Source: Ruegeria discodermiae (lineage in GTDB: Bacteria > Pseudomonadota > Alphaproteobacteria > Rhodobacterales > Rhodobacteraceae). From it: a stretch of DNA of 64,000 nt. This document shows, one piece after another, positions 55,160 to 64,000 of this stretch. The stretch lies in the NCBI RefSeq assembly GCF_030758345.1, contig NZ_JAVAMO010000001.1, positions 434,001-498,000 of the forward strand, written 5' to 3'. Within the stretch, counting starts at the first letter, position 1; every line of letters starts with the position of its first letter. Below the pieces are notes generated by a model. It saw only the letters and a program-made list of their open reading frames with translations, searched no databases and was not told the DNA's origin. The translations under genes were made by a program, and so were the position numbers.

Positions 55160-56107
55160 ATGAGCGAGTTCAACCAACCCATCAGCGGCAATGATCTGGC
55201 GCGGTTTTCCGGACCCAACACCTTCATGCGGCTGCCGCAGGCGACCAATTTGGACGGGCTGGACGTGGCCGTGCTGGGTATTCCGATGGATATCGGCACC
55301 TCTTGGCGGTCGGGCACGCGGTTCGGACCCAAGCAGATCCGGGCGGAAAGCGCGATGATCCGGCCTTATAACATGGCCACCGGGGCAGCGCCCTTCGAAA
55401 GTTTGCAGGTCGCTGATATCGGTGATCTGGCGATCAACACGTTCTCGTTGTCCGACAGTCTGAAGATTATCCGCGACAGTTATTCCTCGATCCTGAGCTC
55501 TGACGTGATCCCGGTGGCGATGGGGGGCGATCACTCGATCACCCTGCCGATCCTGCGCGCTATTGCAGCCAAACACGGCCCTGTAGCGCTGGTCCATGTG
55601 GATGCCCATGCCGATGTGAATGACGATATGTTCGGCGAGCGCGAGACCCATGGCACCGTCTTTCGCCGCGCTTATGAAGAGGGGCTGATCCAGCCCGACC
55701 GGACCTATCAGATCGGCATTCGCGGCTCGGGCTATGCCGCGACGGATTTCAGTGAGGCGCAGGGCTGGGGGTTCCGGCAATTCCCGGCCTGGGATCTCTG
55801 GCACAAGAGCCTGGCACCGCTGGGAGTCGAGATTTGCAAGGAGATCGGAGAGAGGCCCGTTTATGTCACCTATGATATCGACAGCCTCGATCCGGCCTAT
55901 GCGCCCGGCACCGGCACACCTGAGATTGGCGGGCTGACCACGCCGCAGGCGTTGGAGCTGATCCATGCGCTGAGCGCGGCCAATATCGTCGGTTGCGATC
56001 TGGTCGAGGTCTCGCCGCCTTATGATCCGTCCGGGAACACCGCGCTGACTGCGGCAAATCTACTCTATGAGCTGATTTGCGTTCTGCCTGGTGTTGCGGC
56101 GCGCTAG
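55160..56107 (+). CDS. Ureohydrolase (agmatinase/guanidino-acid type), copy 2
   Basis: This 315-residue paralogue keeps GGDHSITLP (about 127-135), VDAHADVND (about 149-157) and TYDIDSLDPAYAPGTGTPE (about 235-253), the metal-binding core. The loops differ from copy 1, so the substrate may differ; guanidinobutyrase-like is possible. The 148-bp gap before it suggests its own promoter. ATG 55160 is used; GTG 55142 would add 6 residues. No transporter is adjacent. Confidence 0.92.
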   Translation: MSEFNQPISGNDLARFSGPNTFMRLPQATNLDGLDVAVLGIPMDIGTSWRSGTRFGPKQIRAESAMIRPYNMATGAAPFESLQVADIGDLAINTFSLSDSLKIIRDSYSSILSSDVIPVAMGGDHSITLPILRAIAAKHGPVALVHVDAHADVNDDMFGERETHGTVFRRAYEEGLIQPDRTYQIGIRGSGYAATDFSEAQGWGFRQFPAWDLWHKSLAPLGVEICKEIGERPVYVTYDIDSLDPAYAPGTGTPEIGGLTTPQALELIHALSAANIVGCDLVEVSPPYDPSGNTALTAANLLYELICVLPGVAAR

Positions 56108-56164
56108 GCTGGGTCTCGCCGCAATGGCCACAACCATGAGGAACCGGGCTTGGGACGGATCGCG

Positions 56165-56569
56165 ATGCTGATTTGGGTGCTGTTGATCGCCGTTGTTGTG
56201 GTTCTGGGCTATATCCGCCTTGCGCCGTCTGAGGTGACAGAATGGCACGTGGCCCCGGTTGGGGACAGCGATGCTGATACGCGCGGCAGTGTGTTGCGGG
56301 TGCTGCAGGCGGGGCCGGAGGCGCTCAAACAGTTCGATGAGGTGGCGCGCGCCGATCCGGGTACCAGGGTGCTGGCCGGATCGCTCGATCAGGGGATGAT
56401 CACCTATATCACCCGCAGCAAGGTCTTTGGTTTTCCCGACTACACCACGGCGCAACAACAGGGTGAGATATTGCGCATTTATGCAAGGCTGCGCTTTGGC
56501 AGGTCTGACCTCGGCGTCAATCGCGCGCGGGTCGAAGCCTGGATCGCGCAGATGCCGTCAGGAGGATAA
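56165..56569 (+). CDS. DUF1499-like membrane-anchored protein
   Basis: This 134-residue protein has an N-terminal membrane segment (about 1-17) and a soluble domain with GTRVLAGSLDQGMITYITRSKVFGFPDYTTAQ (about 69-100) and FGRSDLGVNRARVEAWI, in line with DUF1499. Function is unknown. TTG 56150 is a possible start with a better ribosome site (GAGGAACC). Its 3' end overlaps the convergent small-protein gene by 12 bp. Confidence 0.82.
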   Translation: MLIWVLLIAVVVVLGYIRLAPSEVTEWHVAPVGDSDADTRGSVLRVLQAGPEALKQFDEVARADPGTRVLAGSLDQGMITYITRSKVFGFPDYTTAQQQGEILRIYARLRFGRSDLGVNRARVEAWIAQMPSGG

Positions 56570-56791
56570 GCAGCCCTTCTGAACCTCGCGCCACATCGGT
56601 ACGTTCAGCGACATCTGGCATTGCGCCATGAACATACGCCCATCGACCTGCATGCAGATTGTCTGCCCCAACTCGATGCGCGACCCGCTCTTGTCGGTGC
56701 AATAACAGTCCTGAACCTTGCCGCCGGGACCCGTGACATCGGCCAGAACCGGGCTGGCGATCAGCAGAAAAACAAACAGGTGTCGTATCAT
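56558..56791 (-). CDS. Small exported cysteine-rich protein
   Basis: This 77-residue protein has a signal peptide (MIRHLFVFLLIASPVLAD, cleavage near 17) and a mature part with five cysteines (KVQDCYCTDKSGSRIELG, then TICMQVDGRMFMAQCQMS and KGCLSS). It should be periplasmic or secreted and disulfide-bonded. I recognise no family by name. Its end overlaps the DUF1499 gene by 12 bp on the opposite strand, and prfA starts 64 bp beyond its start. Confidence 0.78.
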   Translation of the reverse strand: MIRHLFVFLLIASPVLADVTGPGGKVQDCYCTDKSGSRIELGQTICMQVDGRMFMAQCQMSLNVPMWREVQKGCLSS

Positions 56792-56854
56792 GGCCGGAAG
56801 CCTAGCACAGTCTAAGCTCTTGACCAAAGCCCCGCGATATCGGACACCGCCGGG

Positions 56855-57910
56855 ATGGTTCCTGAAGAACGACTAGAACAGATTACCCAAAGGTTTCAGT
56901 ACCTCGAAGCGGCCATGGCCGATGGCGCGGCGGGCGGTGATATCGCCCGGCTGGCAAAGGAGTATTCCGATCTGAAACCGGTGGTGGACCAGATCGCCGC
57001 CTGGCGTCAGATTCTCGCCGATCTGGCCGAGGCCGAGGCCATGCTGTCGGACCCCGACATGAAGGAACTCGCCGAAGAGGAACTGCCCGCCCTGCGCGAA
57101 CAGCTGCCGCAGGCCGAGCACGCGTTGCAACTGGCTTTGCTGCCCCGCGACGAGGCCGATGCGCGCGCCGCGATGCTGGAAATCCGTCCCGGTACCGGAG
57201 GGGATGAGGCGGCCTTGTTCGCCGGGGACCTCCTGCGCATGTATCAGCGCTTTTGCGAGGCGCGCGGCTGGAAATTCGAGATTGTCGAGGAGCAGGTCAC
57301 CGAACTAGGCGGCATCAAAGAGGTTGTGGTGCATATCAAGGGCGAGAATGTCTTTGCCCGGATGAAATACGAATCCGGCGTGCACCGGGTCCAGCGGGTG
57401 CCGACCACCGAAAGCGGCGGGCGTATCCATACCTCGGCGGCCACCGTGGCCGTGCTGCCTGAGGCCGAGGATGTCGATGTGCAGATCGACGCCAACGATC
57501 TGCGGATCGACACGATGCGCAGTTCCGGGGCAGGGGGGCAGCATGTGAACACCACCGATTCCGCCGTGCGGATCACCCATATCCCCAGCGGCATCGTGGT
57601 CACCAGCTCCGAGAAATCCCAGCACCGCAACCGCGAGATCGCCATGCAGGTGCTCAAGACCCGGCTCTATGATCTGGAACGCCAGCGGATCGACAGCGAA
57701 CGCTCGGCGGATCGGGCCAGCCAGGTGGGCTCGGGCGACCGGTCGGAGCGCATCCGAACCTATAATTTTCCGCAAGGCCGCATGACCGACCATCGGATCA
57801 ACCTGACGCTCTACAAGCTCGATCAGGTGATGCAGGGCGATCTGGATGAGGTGATCGATGCGCTGACCGCCGATGATCAGGCGCGGCTGCTGGCCGAGAT
57901 GGGCCAATGA
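56855..57910 (+). CDS. prfA: Peptide chain release factor 1
   Basis: RF1 ends translation at UAA and UAG. The 351-residue protein has the codon-reading region, the catalytic GGQ loop in [17 protein letters not shown] (about 223-239) and the start [18 protein letters not shown]. Its stop overlaps prmC as ATGA, so the factor and its methylase are made together. Confidence 0.97.
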   Translation: MVPEERLEQITQRFQYLEAAMADGAAGGDIARLAKEYSDLKPVVDQIAAWRQILADLAEAEAMLSDPDMKELAEEELPALREQLPQAEHALQLALLPRDEADARAAMLEIRPGTGGDEAALFAGDLLRMYQRFCEARGWKFEIVEEQVTELGGIKEVVVHIKGENVFARMKYESGVHRVQRVPTTESGGRIHTSAATVAVLPEAEDVDVQIDANDLRIDTMRSSGAGGQHVNTTDSAVRITHIPSGIVVTSSEKSQHRNREIAMQVLKTRLYDLERQRIDSERSADRASQVGSGDRSERIRTYNFPQGRMTDHRINLTLYKLDQVMQGDLDEVIDALTADDQARLLAEMGQ

Positions 57911-58752
57911 CCACGGCGCAGACAGCCGCGCAGGCGATGGTTGCGGCCACAGCCCGGTTGCGGGCCGCAGGCGTGCCCAACCCAGCCCGCGACGCGCGGG
58001 TGCTGCTGGCCCATGCCGCGCGGATCGAGGCCAGCCGCGTGACGCTCATCGCGCCCGAGGATCTGGCTCTCGAGATTGCCGAGCGCTACGACCATCTGAT
58101 CGCCCTGCGCGCCATACGGGTGCCGGTCTCGCACCTGCTGGGCGAGCGGGAATTCTATGGCCGCCGCTTCAAGCTGAGCCGCGACGTGCTGGACCCGCGC
58201 CCCGAAACCGAAACCCTGATCGAGGTGGCGCTGTCGCTGCCGTTTGAGCGAGTGCTGGATCTGGGCGTGGGCTCGGGCTGTATTCTGGTGACGCTGCTGG
58301 CCGAACGCCCCGATGCCACCGGGATCGGCGTTGATTTGAGTGAGGCCGCCTGCCTGCAGGCCAGCGCCAATGCGGTGCTGCACCGGGTCGAGGATCGAGC
58401 CGAGATCAGGCGCTCGGACTGGTTCGGTGCGGTTCAAGGCAAGTTCGATCTGATCGTCGCCAACCCGCCTTATATCGCGCTGGATGAAATGCCCGGCCTC
58501 GCCGCCGAAGTGCGCGAACATGAGCCGGAAATGGCGCTGACCGATGGCGGGGACGGGCTGGAGGCCTATCGCCAGATCGCTGCCTCGGCCTGCGATTTTC
58601 TGGAGCCCGGAGGACGCCTGATCCTTGAGATAGGCGCCACACAGGCAGAGGCGGTTAGCGCTCTGGTGCAAGCGGCGGGGCTGGCGCAGGTGCAGGCGAT
58701 CCGCGATCTTTCCGGCCATGACCGGGTCATTCAGGCGCAACATCCCGGCTGA
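57907..58752 (+). CDS. prmC: Release factor glutamine methyltransferase
   Basis: PrmC methylates the glutamine of the GGQ loop in RF1 and RF2. The 281-residue protein has an N-terminal helical domain, [14 protein letters not shown] (motif I, about 118-131) and the catalytic NPPYIAL (about 187-193). It overlaps prfA by 4 bp (ATGA), the usual arrangement. Confidence 0.96.
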   Translation: MTTAQTAAQAMVAATARLRAAGVPNPARDARVLLAHAARIEASRVTLIAPEDLALEIAERYDHLIALRAIRVPVSHLLGEREFYGRRFKLSRDVLDPRPETETLIEVALSLPFERVLDLGVGSGCILVTLLAERPDATGIGVDLSEAACLQASANAVLHRVEDRAEIRRSDWFGAVQGKFDLIVANPPYIALDEMPGLAAEVREHEPEMALTDGGDGLEAYRQIAASACDFLEPGGRLILEIGATQAEAVSALVQAAGLAQVQAIRDLSGHDRVIQAQHPG

Positions 58753-58983
58753 AACCGGCTCTCTCAAGCGTCAAATAGCCATATCACGCGCAAATTTTCG
58801 TTTTTTTCGAACTGCCCTCTTGTTTGTGGCGGCAGGACGTGTTTACTCAGACATGTCGCAGCGGATGAGGCATTAGGCTCGCCCGCGACACCAAGCCCAA
58901 AAAGTCGATACCCGGCGCAAGTGGTCGCATGAAGCGGAAAACAGGGTGGTCGACATTCGAAAGACAAGGCTGACTAAAACAAA

Positions 58984-59565
58984 ATGAGATCGTCCAAATC
59001 CCGTTCGCGGTCGAAGAACAACCGTAACCGGCCCTCTGGTGGCAATGTCGTCAATCGCGTGTTTGACAGCTCCGGCCCCGAAGGCAAGGTGCGCGGTACG
59101 CCGCAGCAGATCATTGATAAATACAACCAGCTTGCCCGCGATGCGCAGCTTGCCAATGACCGCGTGGCCACCGAGAACTTCCAGCAGCATGCCGAACATT
59201 ACCTGCGGCTTCTGAGCGAAGCGCAGCGTGAGATGGATGCGCGGCGCGAAGAGCAGGAGCGCCAGAACCGCGAACGCCAGGCAGAGCGCGACCGCGAACG
59301 CGCGGAACGTCAGGAGCGCGAAGCGGCGGCCCCGGCTCCGGCGCAACCTGCCCCCGTTGTCGACCCGGCAGAAACGACGCAGCCCGATGTTCTGGACGTG
59401 GCGGGTGAGGATCAGTCGGGCGATAGCGGATTGGTCGAAACGCCGGAAAGCAAGCCCAAGAAACCGGCGCGCCGACCTCGGACCCGCAAGCCTAAAGCCA
59501 GTGACAGCGCCGAGGCCACGACGCCCGCCGCTGACTCCGGTGACGCGCCCGAAGCGGCAGAATAA
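58984..59565 (+). CDS. DUF4167 protein
   Basis: This 193-residue protein starts with a basic Ser/Arg/Asn region (MRSSKSRSRSKNNRNRPSGG), followed by the DUF4167 core VNRVFDSSGPEGKVRGTPQQI and the helix KYNQLARDAQLANDRVATEN (23-65). A Glu/Arg-rich coiled-coil (about 80-110) and a Pro/Ala/Glu tail follow. The family is alphaproteobacterial with no assigned function; the basic ends suggest nucleic-acid binding. It follows prmC with a 231-bp gap that holds nothing recognisable. Confidence 0.9.
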   Translation: MRSSKSRSRSKNNRNRPSGGNVVNRVFDSSGPEGKVRGTPQQIIDKYNQLARDAQLANDRVATENFQQHAEHYLRLLSEAQREMDARREEQERQNRERQAERDRERAERQEREAAAPAPAQPAPVVDPAETTQPDVLDVAGEDQSGDSGLVETPESKPKKPARRPRTRKPKASDSAEATTPAADSGDAPEAAE

Positions 59566-60022
59566 GATCGAAAAAACTGCGTTGGAACGCCTGCGGATCA
59601 AGCCGGGCGTTCTATTAGATGTGCGTTCTCGATTGCGCGCAGATGCGCGGGATCAGGACAGGATGAATGCCGCCAGCGCGCCGGTCACGCCGAAGGCGCA
59701 GGCAAAGATGACCAACTCAAGCACGGGAAAGACCGCGCCAGCGTCGCTGGCTTTGCGCGAAGACGCATCGCGCGCCGCTGAAAAAGCGTTGTTTGGGTGA
59801 TGAATGGTTTTCAAAACGGGCCTCACACACACAGAAACTGACCAACAGGGCTATTAGCTTAGCCGATCAGCGCCGTCCGGACTGTGATTTTGTTCACTTC
59901 GCTGATTTTGAGGCCCGTGAGCGCTGCTATTCCGAACAATGAAGGGTTTTACGCCCTCATTATCGCGATTTTGGCGTCAATGAGAGCGGATTGGAGCGGC
60001 TTTTCCACCTGCGCGGCGGCGT
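59566..60022. other. 457-bp intergenic region, DUF4167/rsmA
   Basis: No tRNA, repeat or strong terminator is seen. A minus-strand frame at 59653-59832 encodes a hydrophobic C-terminal tail and is listed separately as a doubtful small gene. The AT-richer right part near 59940-59970 has an imperfect hairpin (TGAAGGG..CCCTCA). Both flanking genes end into this region, so it probably contains their 3' ends. Confidence 0.55.
59653..59832 (-). CDS. Doubtful small membrane protein (59 aa)
   Basis: A minus-strand frame with GTG starts (59832 or 59826) runs to TGA at 59653. Its C-terminus VFPVLELVIFACAFGVTGAL is followed by AAFILS and looks like one membrane helix after a polar segment. There is no convincing ribosome site and no ATG, so this may be a chance frame. 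Confidence 0.3.
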   Translation of the reverse strand: MCVRPVLKTIHHPNNAFSAARDASSRKASDAGAVFPVLELVIFACAFGVTGALAAFILS

Positions 60023-60865
60023 TTAACCCTCCTCGATCTGGCGGGCGAGACTGCAGAATGCCTCAAGCGAGACCTGCTCGGCGCGCTCGGTGGGCTTGAT
60101 TCCCGCCGCCAGCAACCGGTCCTCGATATCCGGGCTGACGCCCTTGAGCGCGGCGCGCAGCATCTTGCGGCGCTGGTTGAAGGCGGCGGCGACCACGCGG
60201 CTCAGCACCTGCGGATCGGCCGGAAAGCGCGGCGCGGGCAGGGCGGTCAGGTGGACCACGGCGCTGGACACTTTGGGCGGCGGGGTGAAGGCGCCGGGCG
60301 GCAGGGACATCACGATTCGCGCCTCGGCCCGCCATTGGGCCAGGATGGCCAGCCGCCCATAGGCCTTGCTGCCGGGCTGCGCCACGATGCGATCCGCCAC
60401 TTCGCGCTGGAACATCAGCGTCAGGCTCTGCCAGAAGGGCGGCCAGTCTTTCGGCGTTAGCCAGCGCACCAGTAATTCGGTGCCGATATTGTAGGGCAGG
60501 TTGGCTGCGACCCGAATCGGTGGTGTGAGATGGGCCAGCGGGTCGACCTCCAGCGCGTCACCATTGAGAACCTCCAGCCGACCGGGATAGGCGGCGGCGA
60601 CCTCTTGCAGCGCAGGTATGCAGCGCGTGTCCTTTTCCACCGCCAGAACCTGGCGCGCGCCCTCAGCCAGCAGGCCCCGGGTCAATCCGCCGGGGCCGGG
60701 TCCGATCTCCAGCACGTCGCATTCCGAAAGCGCGCCTGCCTGCCGGGCGATCTTGGCGGTCAGGTTCAGATCCAGTAGGAAGTTCTGGCCCAGCGATTTG
60801 CGCGCGGATAGCTGATGGGTCGCGATGACCTCACGCAGGGGCGGCAGAGTGTCGATGGCGCTCAT
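60023..60865 (-). CDS. rsmA: 16S rRNA (adenine-N6,N6)-dimethyltransferase
   Basis: RsmA (KsgA) dimethylates two adjacent adenines near the 3' end of 16S rRNA. The 280-residue protein has [13 protein letters not shown] (about 23-35), [14 protein letters not shown] (motif I) and the catalytic NLPYNIGT (about 118-125). It overlaps the pdxA stop by 4 bp (ATGA), so it is the last gene of the lptD-surA-pdxA-rsmA unit. Confidence 0.96.
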   Translation of the reverse strand: MSAIDTLPPLREVIATHQLSARKSLGQNFLLDLNLTAKIARQAGALSECDVLEIGPGPGGLTRGLLAEGARQVLAVEKDTRCIPALQEVAAAYPGRLEVLNGDALEVDPLAHLTPPIRVAANLPYNIGTELLVRWLTPKDWPPFWQSLTLMFQREVADRIVAQPGSKAYGRLAILAQWRAEARIVMSLPPGAFTPPPKVSSAVVHLTALPAPRFPADPQVLSRVVAAAFNQRRKMLRAALKGVSPDIEDRLLAAGIKPTERAEQVSLEAFCSLARQIEEG

Positions 60866-61845
60866 TGAGGCGCGCCTTTGCGGGTCTTTGCCATCTTCTG
60901 CGCCAGTTTCAACGCCTCGATCAGGCTTGTCGGGTTGGCAACACCCTTACCGGCGATGTCAAACGCGGTGCCGTGATCGGGTGAGGTGCGGATGAAGGGC
61001 AGGCCAAGGGTGATATTCACGCCCTGGTCGAAATCGAGCGTCTTGATTGGGATCAGCGCCTGGTCGTGATACATGGCGATGGCGGCGTCATAGCGCGCCC
61101 TTGCGGCGGCGTGAAACATCGTGTCGGCGGGGTGCGGGCCCGTGATGCGCAGGCCTTCGGATTGCATCTGTGCAATCAGGGGCGCGATCCAGTCCAGTTC
61201 TTCCTGCCCCATCGCGCCGCCTTCGCCGGCATGCGGATTGAGGCCCGCTATGGCGAGCCTTGGCTCGGTAATGCCGAACTGATCAGTCAGGCCTTGTGCG
61301 GTGATGGCGACGGTGTTGCGCAGCAGGTCGGGGGTCAGGGCCGAAGGCACCTGCGCAAGCGGGATGTGGATCGTGGCGGGCACCACGCGTAGTGCGTCGC
61401 TGGCCAGCATCATCACCACATGGTTCACCTCGCCCAGAGCAGCCAGAAACTCGGTATGGCCGGGATAGGCGAAGCTGGCCCCGTCAATCAGCGCCTTCTT
61501 GTGGATCGGCGCGGTACAGAGCGCTGAGGCGTGGCCGGAGCGTACCAGATCGACGCCGGTCTCGATGGCCGAGATCACGCCTTTGGCGTTACGCGGGTCG
61601 GGCTGGCCGGGCGCCGTGCTGCCCGCAAAGGGCAGCGGCAGCACCGGCAGCGCCGAGGCCGAGATCGCCCCCGCAGTCGCCGGGTCCGCAACCGTCACGA
61701 TCGGTGTACCGGCGGGCAGGTGGCGGGGATCGCCGATCCAGACAAAGGGGCAGGTATCGCGCAGCGCCTGCCACGCGCTCTGCGCGATCTCCGGGCCGAT
61801 CCCGGCCGGTTCGCCGCAGCTGAGCGCGATGGGCAGCTCGCTCAT
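60862..61845 (-). CDS. pdxA: 4-hydroxythreonine-4-phosphate dehydrogenase
   Basis: PdxA makes the amino-acetone phosphate precursor in pyridoxal phosphate synthesis. The 327-residue protein has [10 protein letters not shown] (about 11-20), PGHTEFLAA (about 122-130), [10 protein letters not shown] (about 197-206) and the metal/substrate-binding YHDQALIP (about 256-263). It overlaps surA and rsmA by 4 bp each, so translation is coupled across the three genes. Confidence 0.96.
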   Translation of the reverse strand: MSELPIALSCGEPAGIGPEIAQSAWQALRDTCPFVWIGDPRHLPAGTPIVTVADPATAGAISASALPVLPLPFAGSTAPGQPDPRNAKGVISAIETGVDLVRSGHASALCTAPIHKKALIDGASFAYPGHTEFLAALGEVNHVVMMLASDALRVVPATIHIPLAQVPSALTPDLLRNTVAITAQGLTDQFGITEPRLAIAGLNPHAGEGGAMGQEELDWIAPLIAQMQSEGLRITGPHPADTMFHAAARARYDAAIAMYHDQALIPIKTLDFDQGVNITLGLPFIRTSPDHGTAFDIAGKGVANPTSLIEALKLAQKMAKTRKGAPQ

Positions 61846-63080
61846 TGCTCGACGATCACCGCGTCGGCGCGCAACTGTTCCATCAGGCTGGCGGCAAAGG
61901 CGTTCAGGCGTTGTTCGGTCAAGGCGCGGGCCACATCCTCACGCGAGGCATCATCGCCCAGATCGCGGGTCCGGCTGCAGAGCATGAGCAGCACCAGTGT
62001 CTGGCCATTGTTGCGGGTCAGCGTGGTCGAGACCTCGTCGGGGTCGAGCTTGGCCAGCTCCAGCGCGATATCCTTGGGGATTTCCGAGGGCTTCACGTTT
62101 TTGCGTTCCAGCACGGTTTCGGGCTGGCCCTTGGCGATGCCATAAAGATCATCGCAGGTATCGATCCGCTCAGTGATTTCGGCGGCCCTGGACAGCGCTT
62201 CAGGGGTGCGGCCACCGGAGATGAAATAGGTGGCATAATCGATGCTCGCATAGGGGGGCGTGCCGGTTGCGACTTCCTGAATGCCGCGCATCTGGAACAG
62301 GGCAATGGCGTTGGGCAGCGGGATCGGCGGTGTGATGTCACCGGGGGCCAGCGCCAGGATCTGGGGCTGCAGGGCGGGCGGGATCTGAGTGATGGGCAAC
62401 CATTCTAGGCGGCCACCATTGGTGCGCGTATCTGACGCCGAATACTGCGCTGCAGCGGCTGAGAAAGCGTCATAACCCTGGACTTGCGAAATCTCTTTGG
62501 CCAGCTCCTCGGCTTGCGCAAGGGTCTGAGGGGTGATCGGAATGATCACCTCCGACATCAGCACCCGCAACCCGCCGCTGCCACCTGCCTGACCCAGCGC
62601 GCGGTCGATCTCCTGCTGGGTGGGGCGGGCCTGTGACAGGTAGCGCGCCTGAACATAATCGCGCCAAGCTAACTGGTTACGGACGAAATCGCGCAGCGTT
62701 TCCTGTGAAATACCAACGTCGGTCAACGCCTCAACAAACTCTTCGCCCGTCAGATCGGCGCGGCTGGCAAATTCGTCGATCCCAAGCTGCACATCCTCAG
62801 GCGCCACCTCGATTCCGGCCTCGCCAATCACCTGTTGGCGCAGGCGGTCGTCGATCAGCGCTTGGCGGGCGTCTTTTTCGGGGTCGCCGGGCAGGTTCAG
62901 GATATCCATGAACCTGACACGCTGCTCGAGTTCGAAATTGGTGATGATCCCCTGATTGACGCGGATCGCGGGCGAGAACAGGCCCTGCGCCTGCGCCGTA
63001 CCCTGGGTCAGGATCACGCTCAGCACCAGGGCGATGCCAAGCGCGAGAGGTCTCGTCAACTGTGTCAGGTCTTTCTGCAT
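61842..63080 (-). CDS. surA: Periplasmic chaperone/peptidyl-prolyl isomerase SurA
   Basis: SurA escorts outer-membrane proteins, LptD among them, through the periplasm. The 412-residue protein has a signal peptide (cleavage after AQA, about residue 31), a SurA_N helical domain (about 35-150), a PpiC-type domain (about 172-270, with EVIIPITPQTLAQAEELAKEI), a weaker second parvulin region and a C-terminal helix. Its start overlaps the lptD stop by 16 bp. It works with LptD, encoded upstream. Confidence 0.93.
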   Translation of the reverse strand: MQKDLTQLTRPLALGIALVLSVILTQGTAQAQGLFSPAIRVNQGIITNFELEQRVRFMDILNLPGDPEKDARQALIDDRLRQQVIGEAGIEVAPEDVQLGIDEFASRADLTGEEFVEALTDVGISQETLRDFVRNQLAWRDYVQARYLSQARPTQQEIDRALGQAGGSGGLRVLMSEVIIPITPQTLAQAEELAKEISQVQGYDAFSAAAAQYSASDTRTNGGRLEWLPITQIPPALQPQILALAPGDITPPIPLPNAIALFQMRGIQEVATGTPPYASIDYATYFISGGRTPEALSRAAEITERIDTCDDLYGIAKGQPETVLERKNVKPSEIPKDIALELAKLDPDEVSTTLTRNNGQTLVLLMLCSRTRDLGDDASREDVARALTEQRLNAFAASLMEQLRADAVIVEQ

Positions 63081-64000
63081 GATCGCCTGTATTCTTTGCT
63101 TGCGCCTTCGACGGCAAACCCGTCCAGTGAAAGCGAGATTCCGAAGTCCGTGGACGGTTCCACGCTGGTTGAGGATGTATAGCGGCGGCTCAGGGAAATG
63201 TTAATGGTCAGGCATTCGTTCTTGTAGATGGCTCCGATCCCGGTTCGCACCGCGCGCGAGTCCTGAATATCATAGCGCACATCCGCCAGCGCCCGCCAGT
63301 TCGGATCGACCTGATAGCCACCATCAAACCACACTTCCGAGACTGCCATGTCACGGTCTTCCTGCGGATCACGCCCAAGCCAGAGATAGGTGCTGCTGAA
63401 ATTCAGCCGCTCGCTGAACCAGTCTGCCCGTACCTCTGCCTTGTTGAAATTGAACGACCCGTTCAGCAGACCCCGCGTAGTCAGGGCCAGCCCGTTATCC
63501 ATGCGAATCTGCCCGGCGAGCAGCAGGTCAGACGAGGTGCCGTTCAGCCCCGATGTCTTGGTGAAGTTCGCGTTCGCGTATTGCCGGAACACCTGACCGA
63601 TCGTGGCATAGGCCTGCCAGCCATTCGGATCGAACCGCGCCCAGTTCAGGCCATATACGAAGGTTGCGCCATCCTCGCGCACATCAGGTGCCGGAAAGCG
63701 TGACAGGCGCAGCAGATCGCCCTGATCGAATTCAACAAAGCCGCTTTCGTCATTTGGAACGTCCTGATTGGTCACATGGGTCCAGCCCACCTGCGCGATC
63801 GGTTCGAGATATTGCGTGGCACCGGAGTCCTCGCGACGCGTCATCGGATAGCGCAGGGTAAGCGCCGCCCGCGGTGTCGCGCGCAGAATACTGTCGGGAG
63901 AGGTGGTGTCGTCGCGAATCTCGAACCCGTCCACCGATGTACCCAGATGCAGATCGGTGCGCAGGCCCGTGCCCAGAATCCAACGGCGGTCCCAGGCCGC
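63065..64000 (-). CDS. lptD: LPS-assembly protein LptD, 5' part outside the window
   Basis: LptD is the outer-membrane barrel that places LPS in the outer leaflet. The frame is open to base 64000 with 311 C-terminal residues visible. These include DRRWILGTGLRTDLHLG near the window edge, then beta-strand-rich barrel segments (RLNFSSTYLWLGRD and WRALADVRYDIQDSRAVRTG) and the ending FAVEGASKEYRRSCRKT. The GTG at 63934 is internal. It is the first gene of lptD-surA-pdxA-rsmA; the stop overlaps surA. Confidence 0.93.
   Translation of the reverse strand, partial: AAWDRRWILGTGLRTDLHLGTSVDGFEIRDDTTSPDSILRATPRAALTLRYPMTRREDSGATQYLEPIAQVGWTHVTNQDVPNDESGFVEFDQGDLLRLSRFPAPDVREDGATFVYGLNWARFDPNGWQAYATIGQVFRQYANANFTKTSGLNGTSSDLLLAGQIRMDNGLALTTRGLLNGSFNFNKAEVRADWFSERLNFSSTYLWLGRDPQEDRDMAVSEVWFDGGYQVDPNWRALADVRYDIQDSRAVRTGIGAIYKNECLTINISLSRRYTSSTSVEPSTDFGISLSLDGFAVEGASKEYRRSCRKT

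Overview
The window is a dense, GC-rich (low 60s % by eye) chromosomal segment from an alphaproteobacterium, most likely of the Rhodobacterales (Roseobacter group). Pointers are the double-length dCTP deaminase, an alphaproteobacterial one-cysteine DksA, OlsB, DUF4167, DUF2852 and DUF2927 proteins, the Fur/Mur-type regulator, and the gene orders argS-SPOR-nagZ-scpA-scpB, DUF177/rpmF-plsX-fabH-ihfA-merR and lptD-surA-pdxA-rsmA. I found no prophage, insertion sequence, CRISPR array, rRNA or origin. Most of the window is core genome; the interest lies in small genes, regulatory palindromes and a few poorly understood neighbourhoods.

Layout. 1-5.7 kb: the 3' part of a TRAP transporter large permease, a dicarboxylate/amino-acid symporter behind a perfect 19-bp palindrome, a VOC protein, Bpt leucyltransferase, and RDD and DUF2852 membrane proteins. 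5.7-11.6 kb: glnE behind one of two matching palindromes, a small protein, a lipoprotein, an RlmI-like rRNA methyltransferase whose start codon lies in a hairpin loop, and a translationally coupled PIN protein. 11.6-17.2 kb (minus strand): an M48 protease, a low-GC TPR protein, then VWA (CoxE-like), a 55-aa membrane protein, a DUF2927 lipoprotein, a GNAT and a MoxR ATPase. 17.2-24.2 kb: dksA, an FAD monooxygenase, xth, erpA, dgt and argS. 24.3-29.4 kb: SPOR protein, nagZ, scpA, scpB, dcd and tRNA-Pro. 29.4-33.6 kb: merR, ihfA, fabH, plsX, rpmF and DUF177 (minus). 33.6-36.8 kb: bamE, olsB and an Uup-like ABC-F gene.

36.9-38.6 kb is a lower-GC islet with a LysR regulator and a divergent sulfotransferase-like gene around a LysR-type palindrome. 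38.7-44 kb: an acetyltransferase, an SDR behind a TetR-type 22-bp palindrome, uspA, tyrS, anmK and a fatty acid desaturase. 44-49.6 kb: a DUF985 cupin and selO diverging around nested inverted repeats, then an EEP-family protein, fur, a DMT exporter and eno. 49.7-56.8 kb: a small lipoprotein, a nucleoside hydrolase-GrpB-GNAT operon, mazG, an M20 amidohydrolase, two tandem ureohydrolases and two small exported proteins. 56.8-64 kb: prfA-prmC, DUF4167, then rsmA, pdxA, surA and partial lptD on the minus strand.

Functionally the window joins envelope building and recycling (BamE, SurA, LptD, NagZ, AnmK, OlsB, desaturase), translation and its quality control (ArgS, TyrS, PrfA, PrmC, RsmA, L32, Bpt), chromosome organisation (ScpAB, IHF), nucleotide and nitrogen metabolism (Dcd, Dgt, MazG, nucleoside hydrolase, GlnE, ureohydrolases) and global regulation (DksA, Fur/Mur, MerR, LysR). 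The best candidate for an undescribed system is the MoxR / DUF2927 lipoprotein / 55-aa membrane protein / VWA cluster at 13.0-17.2 kb. The clearest unexplained DNA signals are the palindromes at 3280, 5689/5747, 37868, 40037 and 44500.
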